A DNA stretch of 64,000 bases from Leisingera caerulea DSM 24564. Its GTDB lineage: Bacteria > Pseudomonadota > Alphaproteobacteria > Rhodobacterales > Rhodobacteraceae. The notes beneath the pieces are model-generated. The model was given only the letters and a program-made list of their open reading frames with translations. It ran no database searches and had not been told where the DNA came from. Of this stretch, positions 38,234 through 47,553 are shown piece by piece. The stretch covers positions 1,993,217-2,057,216 of the forward strand of contig NZ_KI421513.1 of assembly GCF_000473325.1 (NCBI RefSeq), read 5' to 3'. Each line of letters starts with the position of its first letter. The stretch's first letter is position 1. The translations under genes were made by a program, and so were the position numbers.

Positions 38234-38501
38234 CAAGCTTCCCTTTCTCCAGGCACTTACATCGTCTTATCGTTTCCTTCGGCAGCGCTGGCGTTGAAAT
38301 AGCCTCTGCGCACCAGGTCTGCATGGTCTGTCCCGTCTCCGGGCTGACGGTACCCGCCGGACATTCCGGGTCCGGCCTGGTCCGCATCTGTGGTCCGAGC
38401 AGACCTTGCCCGGCGGCGCCGGGCGCATAGCGGCGCGGCCGAAGTCCGCGGATTGCACCAGTCCTGAGTGTACAGCCACATCGAAAAGGCTCAATGAATT
38501 G

Positions 38502-38562
38502 TTAGTGTATCATTGGCCTTGGGTCCATCGGCACGATGGGTTGAGCCGCCTCGGCTGGCCCG
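38502..38562 (-). pseudogene. Probable tail of an IS3-type transposase
   Basis: The minus strand reads EAAQPIVPMDPRPMIH and stops. This resembles the C-terminal end of IS3-type orfB proteins, such as [17 protein letters not shown] in the decayed copy at 11.5 kb. Only about 16 residues are recognisable, so confidence is low. The remainder of 38234-38690 contains no supported gene. Confidence 0.35.
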
Positions 38563-38690
38563 GCAAGCACCTTAATCTGCGGCAGCGTCAGAACTAACTC
38601 ATCGGGCTTGTGCCGGTGCGCAGCCATGCCGATCCGCCATTTTCTGGCCAGCGCGGTTGGCCTGAATAATCGGGTCAGGGCATCGCTCCG

Positions 38691-38719
38691 TTGACATGAA
38701 TGTTGATTCATGTTTCATA
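38691..38719 (+). promoter_or_regulatory. Promoter with an internal perfect inverted repeat, upstream of the Liv/CoA operon
   Basis: A consensus -35 TTGACA (38691-38696) and a -10-like TTCATA (38714-38719) are separated by 17 bp. Between them lies CATGAAT-GTTG-ATTCATG (38695-38712), a perfect inverted repeat with 7-bp arms. This position would block RNA polymerase. A TetR protein is encoded within the operon and is the likely ligand, giving substrate-induced autoregulation. Confidence 0.65.
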
Positions 38720-38750
38720 TTTGCCAGGGAGAAACCAGGGAGGAGCCCTC

Positions 38751-39926
38751 ATGCTGCGCTTGTTTGCGTTGACGGTTGCCGGTGCATTGATGTCGTCTGC
38801 AGCCTCTGCCGAAATCCGGATTGCCCATGTTTACGGTAAAACCGGCCCGTTTGAGGCCTATGCGGCCCAGTCGCACATTGGCCTGCAGCTGGGGCTGGAA
38901 TACGCCACCGGCGGTACCATGGAGATTGACGGCGAGAAGATCGTGGTGATCGAGAAGGACACGCAGCTGAAGCCCGATATCGGTCGTGCCCAGCTGGAAG
39001 AAGCTTTCGGCGATGATGACGCGCATATCGCTGTTGGCCCGGTAAGTTCAGGGGTGGCATTGGCCATGCTGCCGGTTGCCGAAGAGTATGAGCGCGTTCT
39101 GATCGTCGAACCCGCAGTTGCGGACTCGATCACCGGCGCGAATTGGAACCCCTACATTTTCCGCACCGGCCGCAACTCCTCGCAGGACGCAATTGCGAAT
39201 GCGGTGGCGCTGGGCGGGGAGGGCGTGACCATTGCGACCCTGGCGCAGGATTATGCCTTTGGCCGTGATGGTGTGGCGGCCTTCAAAGAAGCGCTGGAAG
39301 CCACAGGTGCTTCGATCGCCCACGAGGAGTATGTGCCGACCGACACCACCGATTTCACGGCGGCGGCTGAGCGGATTTTCACCAAGATGGGCGAGGTTGA
39401 GGGCGAGAAGAAGCTCTTCATCATCTGGGCCGGCGGCGGAAACCCGATGGGCAAGATCAATGCCATGGAGCCAGAGCGCTTTGGCATCGAGATCGCGACC
39501 GGCGGCAACATTTTGGCCGCGCTGAAGGCCTACAAAGAGCTTCCGGGCATGGAAGGCGCGACCTATTACTATTACGAAATCCCTCAGAACCCGGTGAACG
39601 AATGGCTGGTAAAAACCCATTTCGAGCGGTTTGACAGCCCGCCGGACTTCTTCACTGCCGGCGGGATGGCGTCCGGGCTTGCGATTGTCGAAGCGATCAA
39701 GAAGGCGGGGGGCGCAGAGGACACAGAAGCGCTGATCGAGGCGATGAAAGGCATGGCCTGGGAAACCCCGAAAGGCACAATGCAGTTCCGCGCCGAAGAC
39801 CACCAGGCCATGCAGGCCATGTATCACTTCCGCACCGAGATTCAGGACGGCAAAGACTACGGCGTGCCGGTTCTTGTGCGTGAGATAGGCATGGATGAAA
39901 TGAATATCCCGATCCGCAACCAGTAA
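38751..39926 (+). CDS. Periplasmic substrate-binding protein, Liv-type (branched-chain amino acid ABC family)
   Basis: A 391-residue secreted binding protein with signal peptide (about 1-20, ending ASA) and the type I periplasmic-binding fold: IRIAHVYGKTGPFEAYAAQS, HIAVGPVSSGVALAMLPVAE, YIFRTGRNSSQD and ATLAQDYAFGRDGVAAFKEA. The start at MLRLFALTV follows GGGAGGAG. It heads a ten-gene operon whose catabolic genes (CoA ligase, hydratases) indicate a carboxylic or aromatic acid rather than an amino acid as ligand; this is inference. Confidence 0.9.
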   Translation: MLRLFALTVAGALMSSAASAEIRIAHVYGKTGPFEAYAAQSHIGLQLGLEYATGGTMEIDGEKIVVIEKDTQLKPDIGRAQLEEAFGDDDAHIAVGPVSSGVALAMLPVAEEYERVLIVEPAVADSITGANWNPYIFRTGRNSSQDAIANAVALGGEGVTIATLAQDYAFGRDGVAAFKEALEATGASIAHEEYVPTDTTDFTAAAERIFTKMGEVEGEKKLFIIWAGGGNPMGKINAMEPERFGIEIATGGNILAALKAYKELPGMEGATYYYYEIPQNPVNEWLVKTHFERFDSPPDFFTAGGMASGLAIVEAIKKAGGAEDTEALIEAMKGMAWETPKGTMQFRAEDHQAMQAMYHFRTEIQDGKDYGVPVLVREIGMDEMNIPIRNQ

Positions 39927-39952
39927 GCTGCGGGATGTTTCCCGCCCATCCT

Positions 39953-39979
39953 CCGGGGCGGCCGCTGCGGCCGTCCCGG
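39953..39979 (+). terminator. Hairpin between binding-protein and ATPase genes
   Basis: CCGGGGCGGCCG (39953-39964) pairs with CGGCCGTCCCGG (39968-39979) around a 3-nt loop, with one G-T pair. A smaller stem GCGGGATGTTTCCCGC precedes it. There is no U-tract, so it more likely stabilises the upstream mRNA or attenuates, favouring an excess of binding protein over ATPases. Confidence 0.45.
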
Positions 39980-39996
39980 GGCAGGGATAGAGATCA

Positions 39997-40761
39997 ATGA
40001 CCCAGACACTTCTTGAAACGGACGCGCTGACCGTGCGCTTTGGCGGCCATGTGGCTGTCGATGCGGTCTCCTGCAGCTTTCACGCGGGCGAGCTGACTGC
40101 CATCGTCGGGCCGAACGGCGCGGGCAAGACCACCTATTTCAATCTGATTTCGGGCCAGATCCCGGCCAGCTCCGGCACGGTCAGGCTGATGGGCGAGGAC
40201 ATCACCCGTCTTGGCGTGGCCAGCCGCTGCCGCCGCGGGCTGGGGCGGGCGTTTCAGCTCACCAATCTGTTTCCCAGCCTGACGGTGCTGGAAAACGTGC
40301 GCCTGGTGATCCAGTCGCGCCAGCACAAAGGGTTCGGGCTGTTTTCGATGGCGGACAGCCACACGGAACTGACCGTGACGGCAATGGCCATTCTGGAGCG
40401 GGTGCGGCTGGACACGCAGAAAGACCAGCTAGTGTCTGAGCTGCCGCACGGCGATCAGCGCAAACTGGAAGTGGCGCTGCTGATCGGCCTGGATCCGACG
40501 GTTTACATGTTCGACGAACCGACGGCGGGGATGAGCGTCGATGAAGCGCCGGTGATCCTGGACCTGATTGCGGAAATCAAGGCGGACCGGGAACGCACGG
40601 TTCTGCTGGTCGAGCACAAGCTGGACGTGATCCGCAGCCTCGCCGACCGCATCATCGTTTTGCATAATGGCGCGCTGGCTGCCGACGGCCCGCCTGCCGA
40701 GGTCATGGCCTCAGCCGTGGTGCAGGAGGCCTATATGGGCAAGGAGCTGGATCATGTCTGA
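39997..40761 (+). CDS. livG: Liv-type ABC transporter ATPase (LivG-like)
   Basis: A 254-residue ATPase with Walker A GPNGAGKTT, a LivG-type insert around GLGRAFQLTNLFPSLTVLEN, a variant signature ELPHGDQRKLEVAL, Walker B VYMFDEPTAGM and H-loop VEHKLDV. It would energise uptake with the LivF-like partner. It overlaps livF by 8 bp. Confidence 0.93.
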   Translation: MTQTLLETDALTVRFGGHVAVDAVSCSFHAGELTAIVGPNGAGKTTYFNLISGQIPASSGTVRLMGEDITRLGVASRCRRGLGRAFQLTNLFPSLTVLENVRLVIQSRQHKGFGLFSMADSHTELTVTAMAILERVRLDTQKDQLVSELPHGDQRKLEVALLIGLDPTVYMFDEPTAGMSVDEAPVILDLIAEIKADRERTVLLVEHKLDVIRSLADRIIVLHNGALAADGPPAEVMASAVVQEAYMGKELDHV

Positions 40762-41476
40762 CCCGATCCTGTCGCTGCAAGCGGTGCATACCGACATCGC
40801 GCAGTATCATATCCTCCAAGGGGTAGATCTTGAGGTGCCGCGCGGCCAGGTGACCATGCTGCTGGGCCGGAACGGCGTTGGGAAGACCACGACGCTGAAA
40901 ACCATCATGGGTCAATGGGCCGCCAAGTCAGGCAATATTCTGTATGACGGCCAGGACATTACCCGTCTGCCCGTGTCAGCGCGCGCAAGGGGCGGTATCG
41001 GCTTTGTGCCGGAGGACATGGGGATCTTCAGCGACCTGACGGTGGAGGAGAACATGGTGCTGGGCTGTACCTCCGGGCCGCTGGATGGCGCACGCAAGGA
41101 ATGGCTGCTGGGTGCCTTTCCGGCCTTGGGCACCTTCTGGAACAGCGAGGCGGGCAACCTGTCAGGCGGGCAGAAGCAAATGCTGTCGATTGCCCGCGCC
41201 ATGGCCGAAGACCGCCAGCTGTATCTGATTGATGAGCCAACCAAGGGGCTTGCACCGGCGATCGTCTCGACCATGGCCCAGGCGCTGCGGGAGCTGAAAG
41301 GGCAGGGAGCGTCGATTTTGCTGGTGGAGCAGAATTTTTCGGTCGCCAGGGCGCTGGGCGATAGCGCCGCGGTCATGGATGACGGCCGGGTGATCTGGAC
41401 GGGACCGATGGCGGAGCTGGCAGAAAACAAGGACCTTCAGGAACGCCTGATGGGTCTCAGCATGGAGGCGCACTAA
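40754..41476 (+). CDS. livF: Liv-type ABC transporter ATPase (LivF-like)
   Basis: A 240-residue ATPase with Walker A GRNGVGKTT, signature NLSGGQKQMLSIARAM, Walker B LYLIDEPTKGLAP and the LivF-typical GIGFVPEDMGIFSDLTVEEN. The start MSDPILSLQ overlaps the preceding gene. It pairs with LivG as the nucleotide-binding heterodimer. Confidence 0.93.
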   Translation: MSDPILSLQAVHTDIAQYHILQGVDLEVPRGQVTMLLGRNGVGKTTTLKTIMGQWAAKSGNILYDGQDITRLPVSARARGGIGFVPEDMGIFSDLTVEENMVLGCTSGPLDGARKEWLLGAFPALGTFWNSEAGNLSGGQKQMLSIARAMAEDRQLYLIDEPTKGLAPAIVSTMAQALRELKGQGASILLVEQNFSVARALGDSAAVMDDGRVIWTGPMAELAENKDLQERLMGLSMEAH

Positions 41477-41477
41477 G

Positions 41478-42509
41478 ATGACCGCAGCCCCTGATCATAG
41501 ACCGACTTTTGCCAGCGTCAGCCTGGCAGAGCGGTTGGATGGCGCGTTGCCGGTATTGCTGGTCCCGGTACTGGTTGTTCTCGGCTTTTTCGCCATAGGC
41601 GTGCCCTCATCCTGGCTGACACTGACTGTCTCCGGTTTGGCCATGGGAATGATGATCTTCATCATGGCTTCGGGGCTGACCCTGGTTTTCGGCCTGATGG
41701 ACGTGATCAACTTCGGACACGGGGCCTTTATTTCGGTCGGTGCCTTTGTCGGGGTTTCCGTGCTCATTGCGCTGGGCGAGTGGACCGGGGCGGCATCGCT
41801 GCTTTTGAACATGTCCGCGGTCTTTCTTGCTGTGGTGGCCGCTATGGCCGTGACCGGCGCACTGGGCTGGGGATTTGAGCGGATTATCGTCAAGCCTGTT
41901 TACGGCGCGCATCTCAAGCAGATCCTTGTGACCGTTGGCGGCCTTATTGTGATCGAACAGCTGATCCATGTGGTCTGGGGCCCGGATGAGATCTTCTTCA
42001 ACCGCCCCGAAACCCTGAAGGGTGCTGTCACCTTTGCCGGGGCTGCGATGGAGAAATACCGCCTTCTGGCCGTGGGTGTCGGGCTGGTCCTGTTTATTGC
42101 CATGCGCATGGTTCTGCGCCGCACCAAGATCGGCCTGATCGTGCGGGCCGGGGTGGAGAACGGGCCGATGGTCGAAGCGCTCGGCTACCGGCTGCGCCTT
42201 GTGTTCGTCGGCGTTTTCATCGCCGGGTCCGCCTTGGCCGGGCTGGGCGGCGTGATGTGGGGCCTATATCAGGAGGTCATCACCGCCGGGATGGGCGAAA
42301 AGATGATGGTCCTGGTCTTCATCGTCGCAATCATTGGCGGGCTGGGGTCTGTCGAAGGCGCCTTTATCGGTGCGCTTCTGGTTGGGCTGATGCAGAACTA
42401 CGTGGCCTTTCTGGAGCCGAAGCTGGCGCTGGTGTCGAACATCGCGCTGATGACCGCAATTCTGATGTGGCGGCCGCAAGGCATGCTGCCAGTCGTGAAG
42501 GCGAAATAA
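41478..42509 (+). CDS. livH: Liv-type ABC transporter permease (LivH-like)
   Basis: A 343-residue inner-membrane permease with about eight to nine hydrophobic segments. Family landmarks: LTLVFGLMDVINFGHGAFI near residue 70, RRTKIGLIVRAGVENGPMVE and the GLGSVEGAFIGALLVGL loop that contacts the ATPases. It starts one base after the livF stop. Confidence 0.92.
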   Translation: MTAAPDHRPTFASVSLAERLDGALPVLLVPVLVVLGFFAIGVPSSWLTLTVSGLAMGMMIFIMASGLTLVFGLMDVINFGHGAFISVGAFVGVSVLIALGEWTGAASLLLNMSAVFLAVVAAMAVTGALGWGFERIIVKPVYGAHLKQILVTVGGLIVIEQLIHVVWGPDEIFFNRPETLKGAVTFAGAAMEKYRLLAVGVGLVLFIAMRMVLRRTKIGLIVRAGVENGPMVEALGYRLRLVFVGVFIAGSALAGLGGVMWGLYQEVITAGMGEKMMVLVFIVAIIGGLGSVEGAFIGALLVGLMQNYVAFLEPKLALVSNIALMTAILMWRPQGMLPVVKAK

Positions 42510-42510
42510 G

Positions 42511-43569
42511 ATGATCGTTAAACTGCTCTCCGGCGATAAGCCGCGCTCTGCTGTTCTGACCGCCGTGCTGCTGGTGATCCTGATCTGCCTGGCCGGTGCG
42601 CCGTTCATCTTTGACGGCGTGCGCCCGCTGGATACAGCAGCACGGATCTGCATCTTCATCCTGCTGGTGGCAAGCTATGACCTTCTGCTGGGCTACGGGG
42701 GGATCGTCAGCTTTGCTCACACGATGTTTTTCGGCCTTGGCGCCTATGGGGTCGCGCTTGCATCAACGCATATGGGACGCGGATTTGATGCCCTTCTGGC
42801 CGGATCGTTCGCCGGTGCGCTGGCAGCCGTTGTCTTGGCGCTGCTGATCGGCCTGTTCAGCCTGCGGGTGCGGGCGATCTTCTTTGCCATGATCACGCTG
42901 GCCGTGGCGTCGGCTGTCGCGGTCCTTGTGTCGCAATTCTCTGCCATCACCGGCGGCGAGGACGGCCTGACCTACAAGATACCGCGGGTTCTGACCTCGG
43001 CCAACCGCATGGGCGAGTTTCTAGGCACACGGGTCAGCGGCAAGATCCTGAATTACTATCTGGTGTTCACCGCCTCGCTCCTCTTGTTCCTGCTGCTTCT
43101 GCGCATCGTGAACTCGCCGTTCGGCCGCGTGCTGCAGGCGATCCGCGAGAATGATTTCCGGGCCGAGGCGATCGGATACCGCGTGGTGTGGTACCGTACC
43201 GTTGCCACCTGCCTGTCGGCGGCTACGGCTGCGCTGGCGGGTAGCCTCTTTGCCATCTGGCTGCGCTATGTCGGGCCAGATACCACGCTCAGCTTCGAGA
43301 TCATGCTCGACATCCTCTTGATGGTCGTGATCGGCGGCATGGGAACGATGTATGGCGCGGTGATCGGGGCGACCCTGTTCATCCTGGCGCAAACCTATCT
43401 GCAAAACCTGATGGGCAGCGCCTCTGAGTCAACCGCCGCCCTGCCGCTGATCCCCGATCTGCTGGATCCGGACCGCTGGCTGATGTGGCTGGGCATCCTG
43501 TTCATTCTCAGTGTCTATTTCTTCCCGTCCGGTATTGTCGGCCGGTTGCGCGAACGGCGCGCGTCATGA
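42511..43569 (+). CDS. livM: Liv-type ABC transporter permease (LivM-like)
   Basis: A 352-residue permease with about nine to ten membrane segments. Typical stretches are LLLGYGGIVSFAHTMFFGLGAYG, FFAMITLAVASAVA, SPFGRVLQAIRENDFRAEAIGY and GGMGTMYGAVIGATLFI. It starts one base after livH and its stop overlaps the following hydrolase start (ATGA). Confidence 0.92.
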   Translation: MIVKLLSGDKPRSAVLTAVLLVILICLAGAPFIFDGVRPLDTAARICIFILLVASYDLLLGYGGIVSFAHTMFFGLGAYGVALASTHMGRGFDALLAGSFAGALAAVVLALLIGLFSLRVRAIFFAMITLAVASAVAVLVSQFSAITGGEDGLTYKIPRVLTSANRMGEFLGTRVSGKILNYYLVFTASLLLFLLLLRIVNSPFGRVLQAIRENDFRAEAIGYRVVWYRTVATCLSAATAALAGSLFAIWLRYVGPDTTLSFEIMLDILLMVVIGGMGTMYGAVIGATLFILAQTYLQNLMGSASESTAALPLIPDLLDPDRWLMWLGILFILSVYFFPSGIVGRLRERRAS

Positions 43570-44351
43570 CAATTCCTGTTCTCTTTCTCCATGGCTGGGC
43601 GATGAACGGGGCAAAGTTCAACGACACGGCAGAGCGGCTGGGGCCAGAGTTCGACTGCTATGCCCCCGATCTGCCGGGGCACGGCGGACGGCTGGGAGAC
43701 GAGGCGAGCCTTGACGCCTGCGCGGCCGTTGCAACGCAGTGGATCGAGAGTCTGGACCGGCCCATCCTGGCCGGCTGGTCCATGGGGGCAGGGGCCGCAT
43801 GGCGCCATGTGGCGAAGCATGGAACGGCGGGACTGCGCGCGCTGATCACCATCGACATGAGCCCCCGGATGCTGCCGGATGAGGATTGGGATCTGGGCCT
43901 GATCGGGCAAAGCGCCGAGGCCATTCTGGCAACCTCTGGAAAAATCGTACCGGAGTGGCCCCGCATGGCCAGCAGTATCGCGCGCAATATGTACGCCCTC
44001 TCCAGCGATCCGGTCCCAAGCCGCGAGGACATAATTGAACTGCTGCTGGCACAAGATCCTGCACGCCTGCGCCCGCTGTGGGACGATCTGGTTGCCATGG
44101 ATGAGCGGGAAACGATCGCAAAGATCGCCGTTCCCTACCTTGTCTGCTCTGGGTCGCAGAGCAGGCTATACAGCCAGGAAGCTGCGCAATGGATCGCGTC
44201 GCAGGCCAAGCACACCCGGGTGGAAAGTTTCGCGTTTTCAGGGCATTCGCCCCATCTGGAAGAGCCTGAGGCCTTTTGCGATGCCATCAGGCGCTTTGTT
44301 GCGGCAGAAGGGCTCGCGACACCAAATCAAGACCAAGAAGTGACCCGATGA
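43566..44351 (+). CDS. Alpha/beta hydrolase (BioH-like esterase fold)
   Basis: A 261-residue hydrolase. The oxyanion region is LFLHGWAMNG near the N-terminus, the nucleophile Ser is in GWSMGAG (about 94), and the catalytic His is in FSGHSPHLEEPE near the C-terminus. It overlaps livM and tetR by 4 bp each, so it belongs to the operon. Likely tasks are ester or lactone hydrolysis of the imported substrate, or thioesterase action on an intermediate. Resemblance to BioH is at fold level only. Confidence 0.85.
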   Translation: MTIPVLFLHGWAMNGAKFNDTAERLGPEFDCYAPDLPGHGGRLGDEASLDACAAVATQWIESLDRPILAGWSMGAGAAWRHVAKHGTAGLRALITIDMSPRMLPDEDWDLGLIGQSAEAILATSGKIVPEWPRMASSIARNMYALSSDPVPSREDIIELLLAQDPARLRPLWDDLVAMDERETIAKIAVPYLVCSGSQSRLYSQEAAQWIASQAKHTRVESFAFSGHSPHLEEPEAFCDAIRRFVAAEGLATPNQDQEVTR

Positions 44352-44944
44352 CCAAGCCGACAACCGCCAAACCCAAAACCAAACGCGGACAGGAACGCCG
44401 GGCCAAGATCCTGGCCGCAGCCGAACAGGTGATCGGCCAGAAGGGCTTTGCCGCAGCCTCCATCGCGGACATTACCCGAGCCGCCGAAACCGCGCTGGGC
44501 ACCTTCTACATCTATTTCTCGGGCAAGGACGAAGTCTTTCGGGAACTGGTTCAGGACATGGGCCACGCCACCCGGTCCCAGGCCGCAGAGCGGGTCGCCG
44601 GGGCTGCAAACCGGCTGGAGGCTGAGCGCGCAGGTTTGGAGGCCTATCTGACCGTGGTGCGCGACCGCCCCTTGCAATACCGCATTGTCGAGGAAGCCCG
44701 CTTTGTCGATCCGGAAGCCTACCGCGAATATTACACCGAGTTCGGCAAGGCATACGCGGATCAGCTGGATCAAGCAGCCGGAAACGGAGAGATTTCTCCG
44801 GGCGACGCCGAGGTGCGCGCCTGGGCTTTGATGGGAATCGCCAAGACCCTGGGTGAGCGGTTCGTTCTTTGGGAGGACGAGGCTGACATCGAACGGGTTG
44901 TTGCCGAGGCCCACAAGTTCATTTGCAACGGATTGGCGCCATGA
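44348..44944 (+). CDS. TetR-family transcriptional regulator
   Basis: A 198-residue regulator. The N-terminal helix-turn-helix is GQERRAKILAAAEQVIGQKG followed by ASIADITRAAETALGTFYIY; the ligand domain is the remaining helical part. The start MTKPTTAKPK overlaps the hydrolase stop. It is encoded in the middle of the operon whose promoter contains a perfect palindrome, so it probably represses the operon until a CoA intermediate or the free acid binds. Confidence 0.9.
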   Translation: MTKPTTAKPKTKRGQERRAKILAAAEQVIGQKGFAAASIADITRAAETALGTFYIYFSGKDEVFRELVQDMGHATRSQAAERVAGAANRLEAERAGLEAYLTVVRDRPLQYRIVEEARFVDPEAYREYYTEFGKAYADQLDQAAGNGEISPGDAEVRAWALMGIAKTLGERFVLWEDEADIERVVAEAHKFICNGLAP

Positions 44945-45708
44945 GCGGATCAGTCTCCTGCGACGAGGTAGTTCTGCCAAACGGCGAACCTTGCTTCCGG
45001 ATCACGATGAAGGCTCCTCGCGCAAATGCGCTGGAACCCGGTCTTTTGCGGGACTTGCACCGTGCGTTCGACACAGTGGAGCAATCCGGCGCCCGAAAGG
45101 CTCTGATCACCGGCGGTCGCAACTTCTCAACCGGGGGCGATGTTCGCCGGTTTTTCGAGGCGGCACAGAATGGCCGCGCTGAGAGCTACGCTGATGAAGT
45201 GGTCCCGGTCCTGCAAAACCTGATCATGCGGATAATCGCAATGCCCGTGGTGATTGCGTCAGCGGTGCGCGGGGCCGCAACCGGCGGATCGGCTGGTATT
45301 CTGTTTGCATCCGACATCGCCGCCGCTGAGCAGGGCGCCTTTGTGCAACCCTATTACGGCGTCATGGGCTTTGCCCCGGATGGCGGGTGGACCGCGCTGC
45401 TGCCTGAGTTGATCGGTGCCAGACCGGCGCAGAGCTGGCTGATGGCAAACTGCCGCCGCGACGCAGCGGAATTACAGCGCCTCGGACTGGTTCAGGCGGT
45501 TGATGCAGATCCGGAAACCCGGGCGCTGGCGCTCTTGGCGGGCATTGACGCAGGCTCTGCGCTGGCAGCAAAGTCGATAATTTGGAACAGCCCGCGGCTG
45601 ACCGCTGTCCGGGCGGGGCTGGACGCGGAGACAGCCGCCTTCCGCAAGTTGATCGGGCGGCAGGAAACCCTGTTGCGCATGACAGATTTTCTTCACTCAA
45701 CCGGATAA
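44941..45708 (+). CDS. Enoyl-CoA hydratase/isomerase family protein
   Basis: A 255-residue crotonase-fold protein. The oxyanion-hole regions are ALITGGRNFSTGGDVRRF and ASAVRGAATGGSAGILFASD. The usual pair of catalytic Glu residues is not obvious: the second position reads YYGVMGFAPDGGWTALLPEL. It could therefore catalyse isomerisation, hydration or another crotonase reaction. It overlaps tetR (ATGA) and precedes the acyl-CoA ligase by five bases. Confidence 0.85.
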   Translation: MSGSVSCDEVVLPNGEPCFRITMKAPRANALEPGLLRDLHRAFDTVEQSGARKALITGGRNFSTGGDVRRFFEAAQNGRAESYADEVVPVLQNLIMRIIAMPVVIASAVRGAATGGSAGILFASDIAAAEQGAFVQPYYGVMGFAPDGGWTALLPELIGARPAQSWLMANCRRDAAELQRLGLVQAVDADPETRALALLAGIDAGSALAAKSIIWNSPRLTAVRAGLDAETAAFRKLIGRQETLLRMTDFLHSTG

Positions 45709-45713
45709 GCGTG

Positions 45714-47204
45714 ATGTTTGATTTAATCCCGGATATGGCCGCAAAACGGGCAGAGATTACGCCCGGTGAATTGGCTTTTCACGATACCACGACCGGACGC
45801 GGCTGGAGCTTTGCCCGGATAAATGATGCGGCGAATGCGGTCGCGGCGGGCTTCAGGGCGCGGGGCCTGGTTGAAGGCGACCGCGTCGCTATCATTTGCC
45901 AGACCCGGGTGGAGTTCTTTATTTCACTGTTCGCCTGCCAGAAAACCGGGGTCATTCTGTGTCCGCTGAACTGGCGGCAGCCGGCGCTGGAATTGGTGGA
46001 AATCCTGGCTCAGGCCGGGATCTCCTTGATGCTGACGGACGCGGAGTTTTTGGACACGGCCCGCGAAGCGGCGGCGGGTATGGGCGCGCCGGTCCTGACA
46101 ATAGAGGATGATCTTGCCGGCTGGATCAGAGACGGGGGGCCGGCACTGAAGGCTCCAGTGCCCTCTGAGCGTCCATGGTACCTGCTGTTCACCTCCGGCA
46201 CCACCGGCTTGCCCAAGGCGGTCATCCAAACGGCGCGCATGGCCTGGGCCAATACCGTCAATATCGGACAGGCCATTGATATTGCTTCAACGGACAGGGC
46301 GGTTTGTTTTCTGCCCCTGTTTCACACCGCTGGTATCAATCTGTACACTTTGCCGGTTTTTCTGACCGGCGGCAGTTCAACCATTCTGCCGAAATTCGAG
46401 GCCGAAGCGGTCCTGGGCCTGCTGGCATCCGGGCGGATCAATCAGTTCTTCGCTGTGCCGGCGGTTTACCAGGCCCTGTCGCTGATGCCGGGCATCGAAG
46501 ATTTGGATTGGTCTTCGATCCGCTGCGGCTGCGGCGGGGCGCCTCTGCCCGAACCGCTGATCCGCTTCTTTGGCGCGATGGGTGCCAATGTGCTGAACGG
46601 CATGGGGATGACCGAAACCGGCCCGACCGTTTTCCTGATGGATCCAGCTCATGCGGCGCAGAAAATCGGATCCGTCGGGAGACCTCAGAGCCTTGTCGAA
46701 GTGCGCCTGGACGGAGTGGCGGATGGTGCCGAAGGGGCGGGTGAACTGCAGGTTCGCGGACCAGGGGTCACACCCGGCTATTTCGGCAACCCGTACGCGA
46801 CGGAGAAGACACTTGCCGGGGACGGCTGGCTGGCCACCGGCGATGTCGCGCGGCGCGACGCGGATGGCTATTACTTTATCGTCGACCGTATCAAGGACAT
46901 GTTCATCTCGGGCGGCGAAAATGTTTACCCCGCCGAAGTCGAGAGGGTGCTGAATGCCCACCCTGCCATTCTGGAAACAGCGGTTGTGGGCGTGCCGGAC
47001 GAAAAGTGGGGCGAAGCAGGCGCGGCTTTCGTGATGCTCCGGCCGGATCACACGCTTGCACCGGAAACCCTGCGCCCGTGGTGCCGGGAGCGGCTTGCCG
47101 GGTACAAGGTGCCTGCACATGTGAGGATCGTTGAAGATTTTCCCCGCACGGCCGCCGGCAAAGTATGCAAACCCAAGCTGCGCGAGGCATTCAGCTATGA
47201 TTGA
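45714..47204 (+). CDS. Acyl-CoA synthetase (AMP-forming)
   Basis: A 496-residue ligase that activates a carboxylic acid with ATP and CoA. The P-loop is LLFTSGTTGLPKAV, the aromatic/ATP motif is NGMGMTETGPT, and the C-terminal hinge is DRIKDMFISGGENVYPAEVE, with the catalytic Lys near the end in TAAGKVCKPKL. The start MFDLIPDMAA is preceded by the hydratase stop five bases away. The substrate cannot be read from sequence. Confidence 0.9.
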   Translation: MFDLIPDMAAKRAEITPGELAFHDTTTGRGWSFARINDAANAVAAGFRARGLVEGDRVAIICQTRVEFFISLFACQKTGVILCPLNWRQPALELVEILAQAGISLMLTDAEFLDTAREAAAGMGAPVLTIEDDLAGWIRDGGPALKAPVPSERPWYLLFTSGTTGLPKAVIQTARMAWANTVNIGQAIDIASTDRAVCFLPLFHTAGINLYTLPVFLTGGSSTILPKFEAEAVLGLLASGRINQFFAVPAVYQALSLMPGIEDLDWSSIRCGCGGAPLPEPLIRFFGAMGANVLNGMGMTETGPTVFLMDPAHAAQKIGSVGRPQSLVEVRLDGVADGAEGAGELQVRGPGVTPGYFGNPYATEKTLAGDGWLATGDVARRDADGYYFIVDRIKDMFISGGENVYPAEVERVLNAHPAILETAVVGVPDEKWGEAGAAFVMLRPDHTLAPETLRPWCRERLAGYKVPAHVRIVEDFPRTAAGKVCKPKLREAFSYD

Positions 47205-47553
47205 CCTTCAGGAATACTGGACCCCGGCGCAAGCAGAGTTCGACGCTTTTGCGGACGTTTCCGGCGATGACAACGCGATCCATGTGGACCCCGTGTTCTG
47301 TGCTTCCACGGCCTTTGGACGCACGGTGAGCCACGGGATGCTGATCTATTCCAAGCTTTGGGGGATGCTCAAGCGGCACGACGAAGATCTTGCTCAGGTC
47401 AGCCAGAGCCTGATGTTCCCGAACCCGGCTTTTGCGGGCGAGGAGCTTAGCTTGCGGATTGCGCAAGAAGCGCCGGGCCGCGTGAAGATGCTGGTCACGC
47501 GGGTGTCGGATGGCGCGGAATGCTTAGTCGGGGAGGCAGAGATCACATGCTGA
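47197..47553 (+). CDS. MaoC-like hotdog dehydratase subunit (first of pair)
   Basis: A 118-residue hotdog protein with the MaoC hydratase signature: DFAD-like FADVSGDDNAIHVDP followed by STAFGRTVSHGMLIYS, which provides the catalytic Asp and His. It overlaps the ligase by 8 bp and the next hotdog gene by 7 bp. Two short hotdog genes in tandem suggest a heterodimeric enoyl-CoA hydratase. Confidence 0.85.
   Translation: MIDLQEYWTPAQAEFDAFADVSGDDNAIHVDPVFCASTAFGRTVSHGMLIYSKLWGMLKRHDEDLAQVSQSLMFPNPAFAGEELSLRIAQEAPGRVKMLVTRVSDGAECLVGEAEITC

Noticed and set aside
38257..38481. Possible riboswitch or short gene upstream of metV
   Set aside because: I compared it with cobalamin and glycine riboswitch cores as I remember them and found no convincing match; frames here lack ribosome sites.
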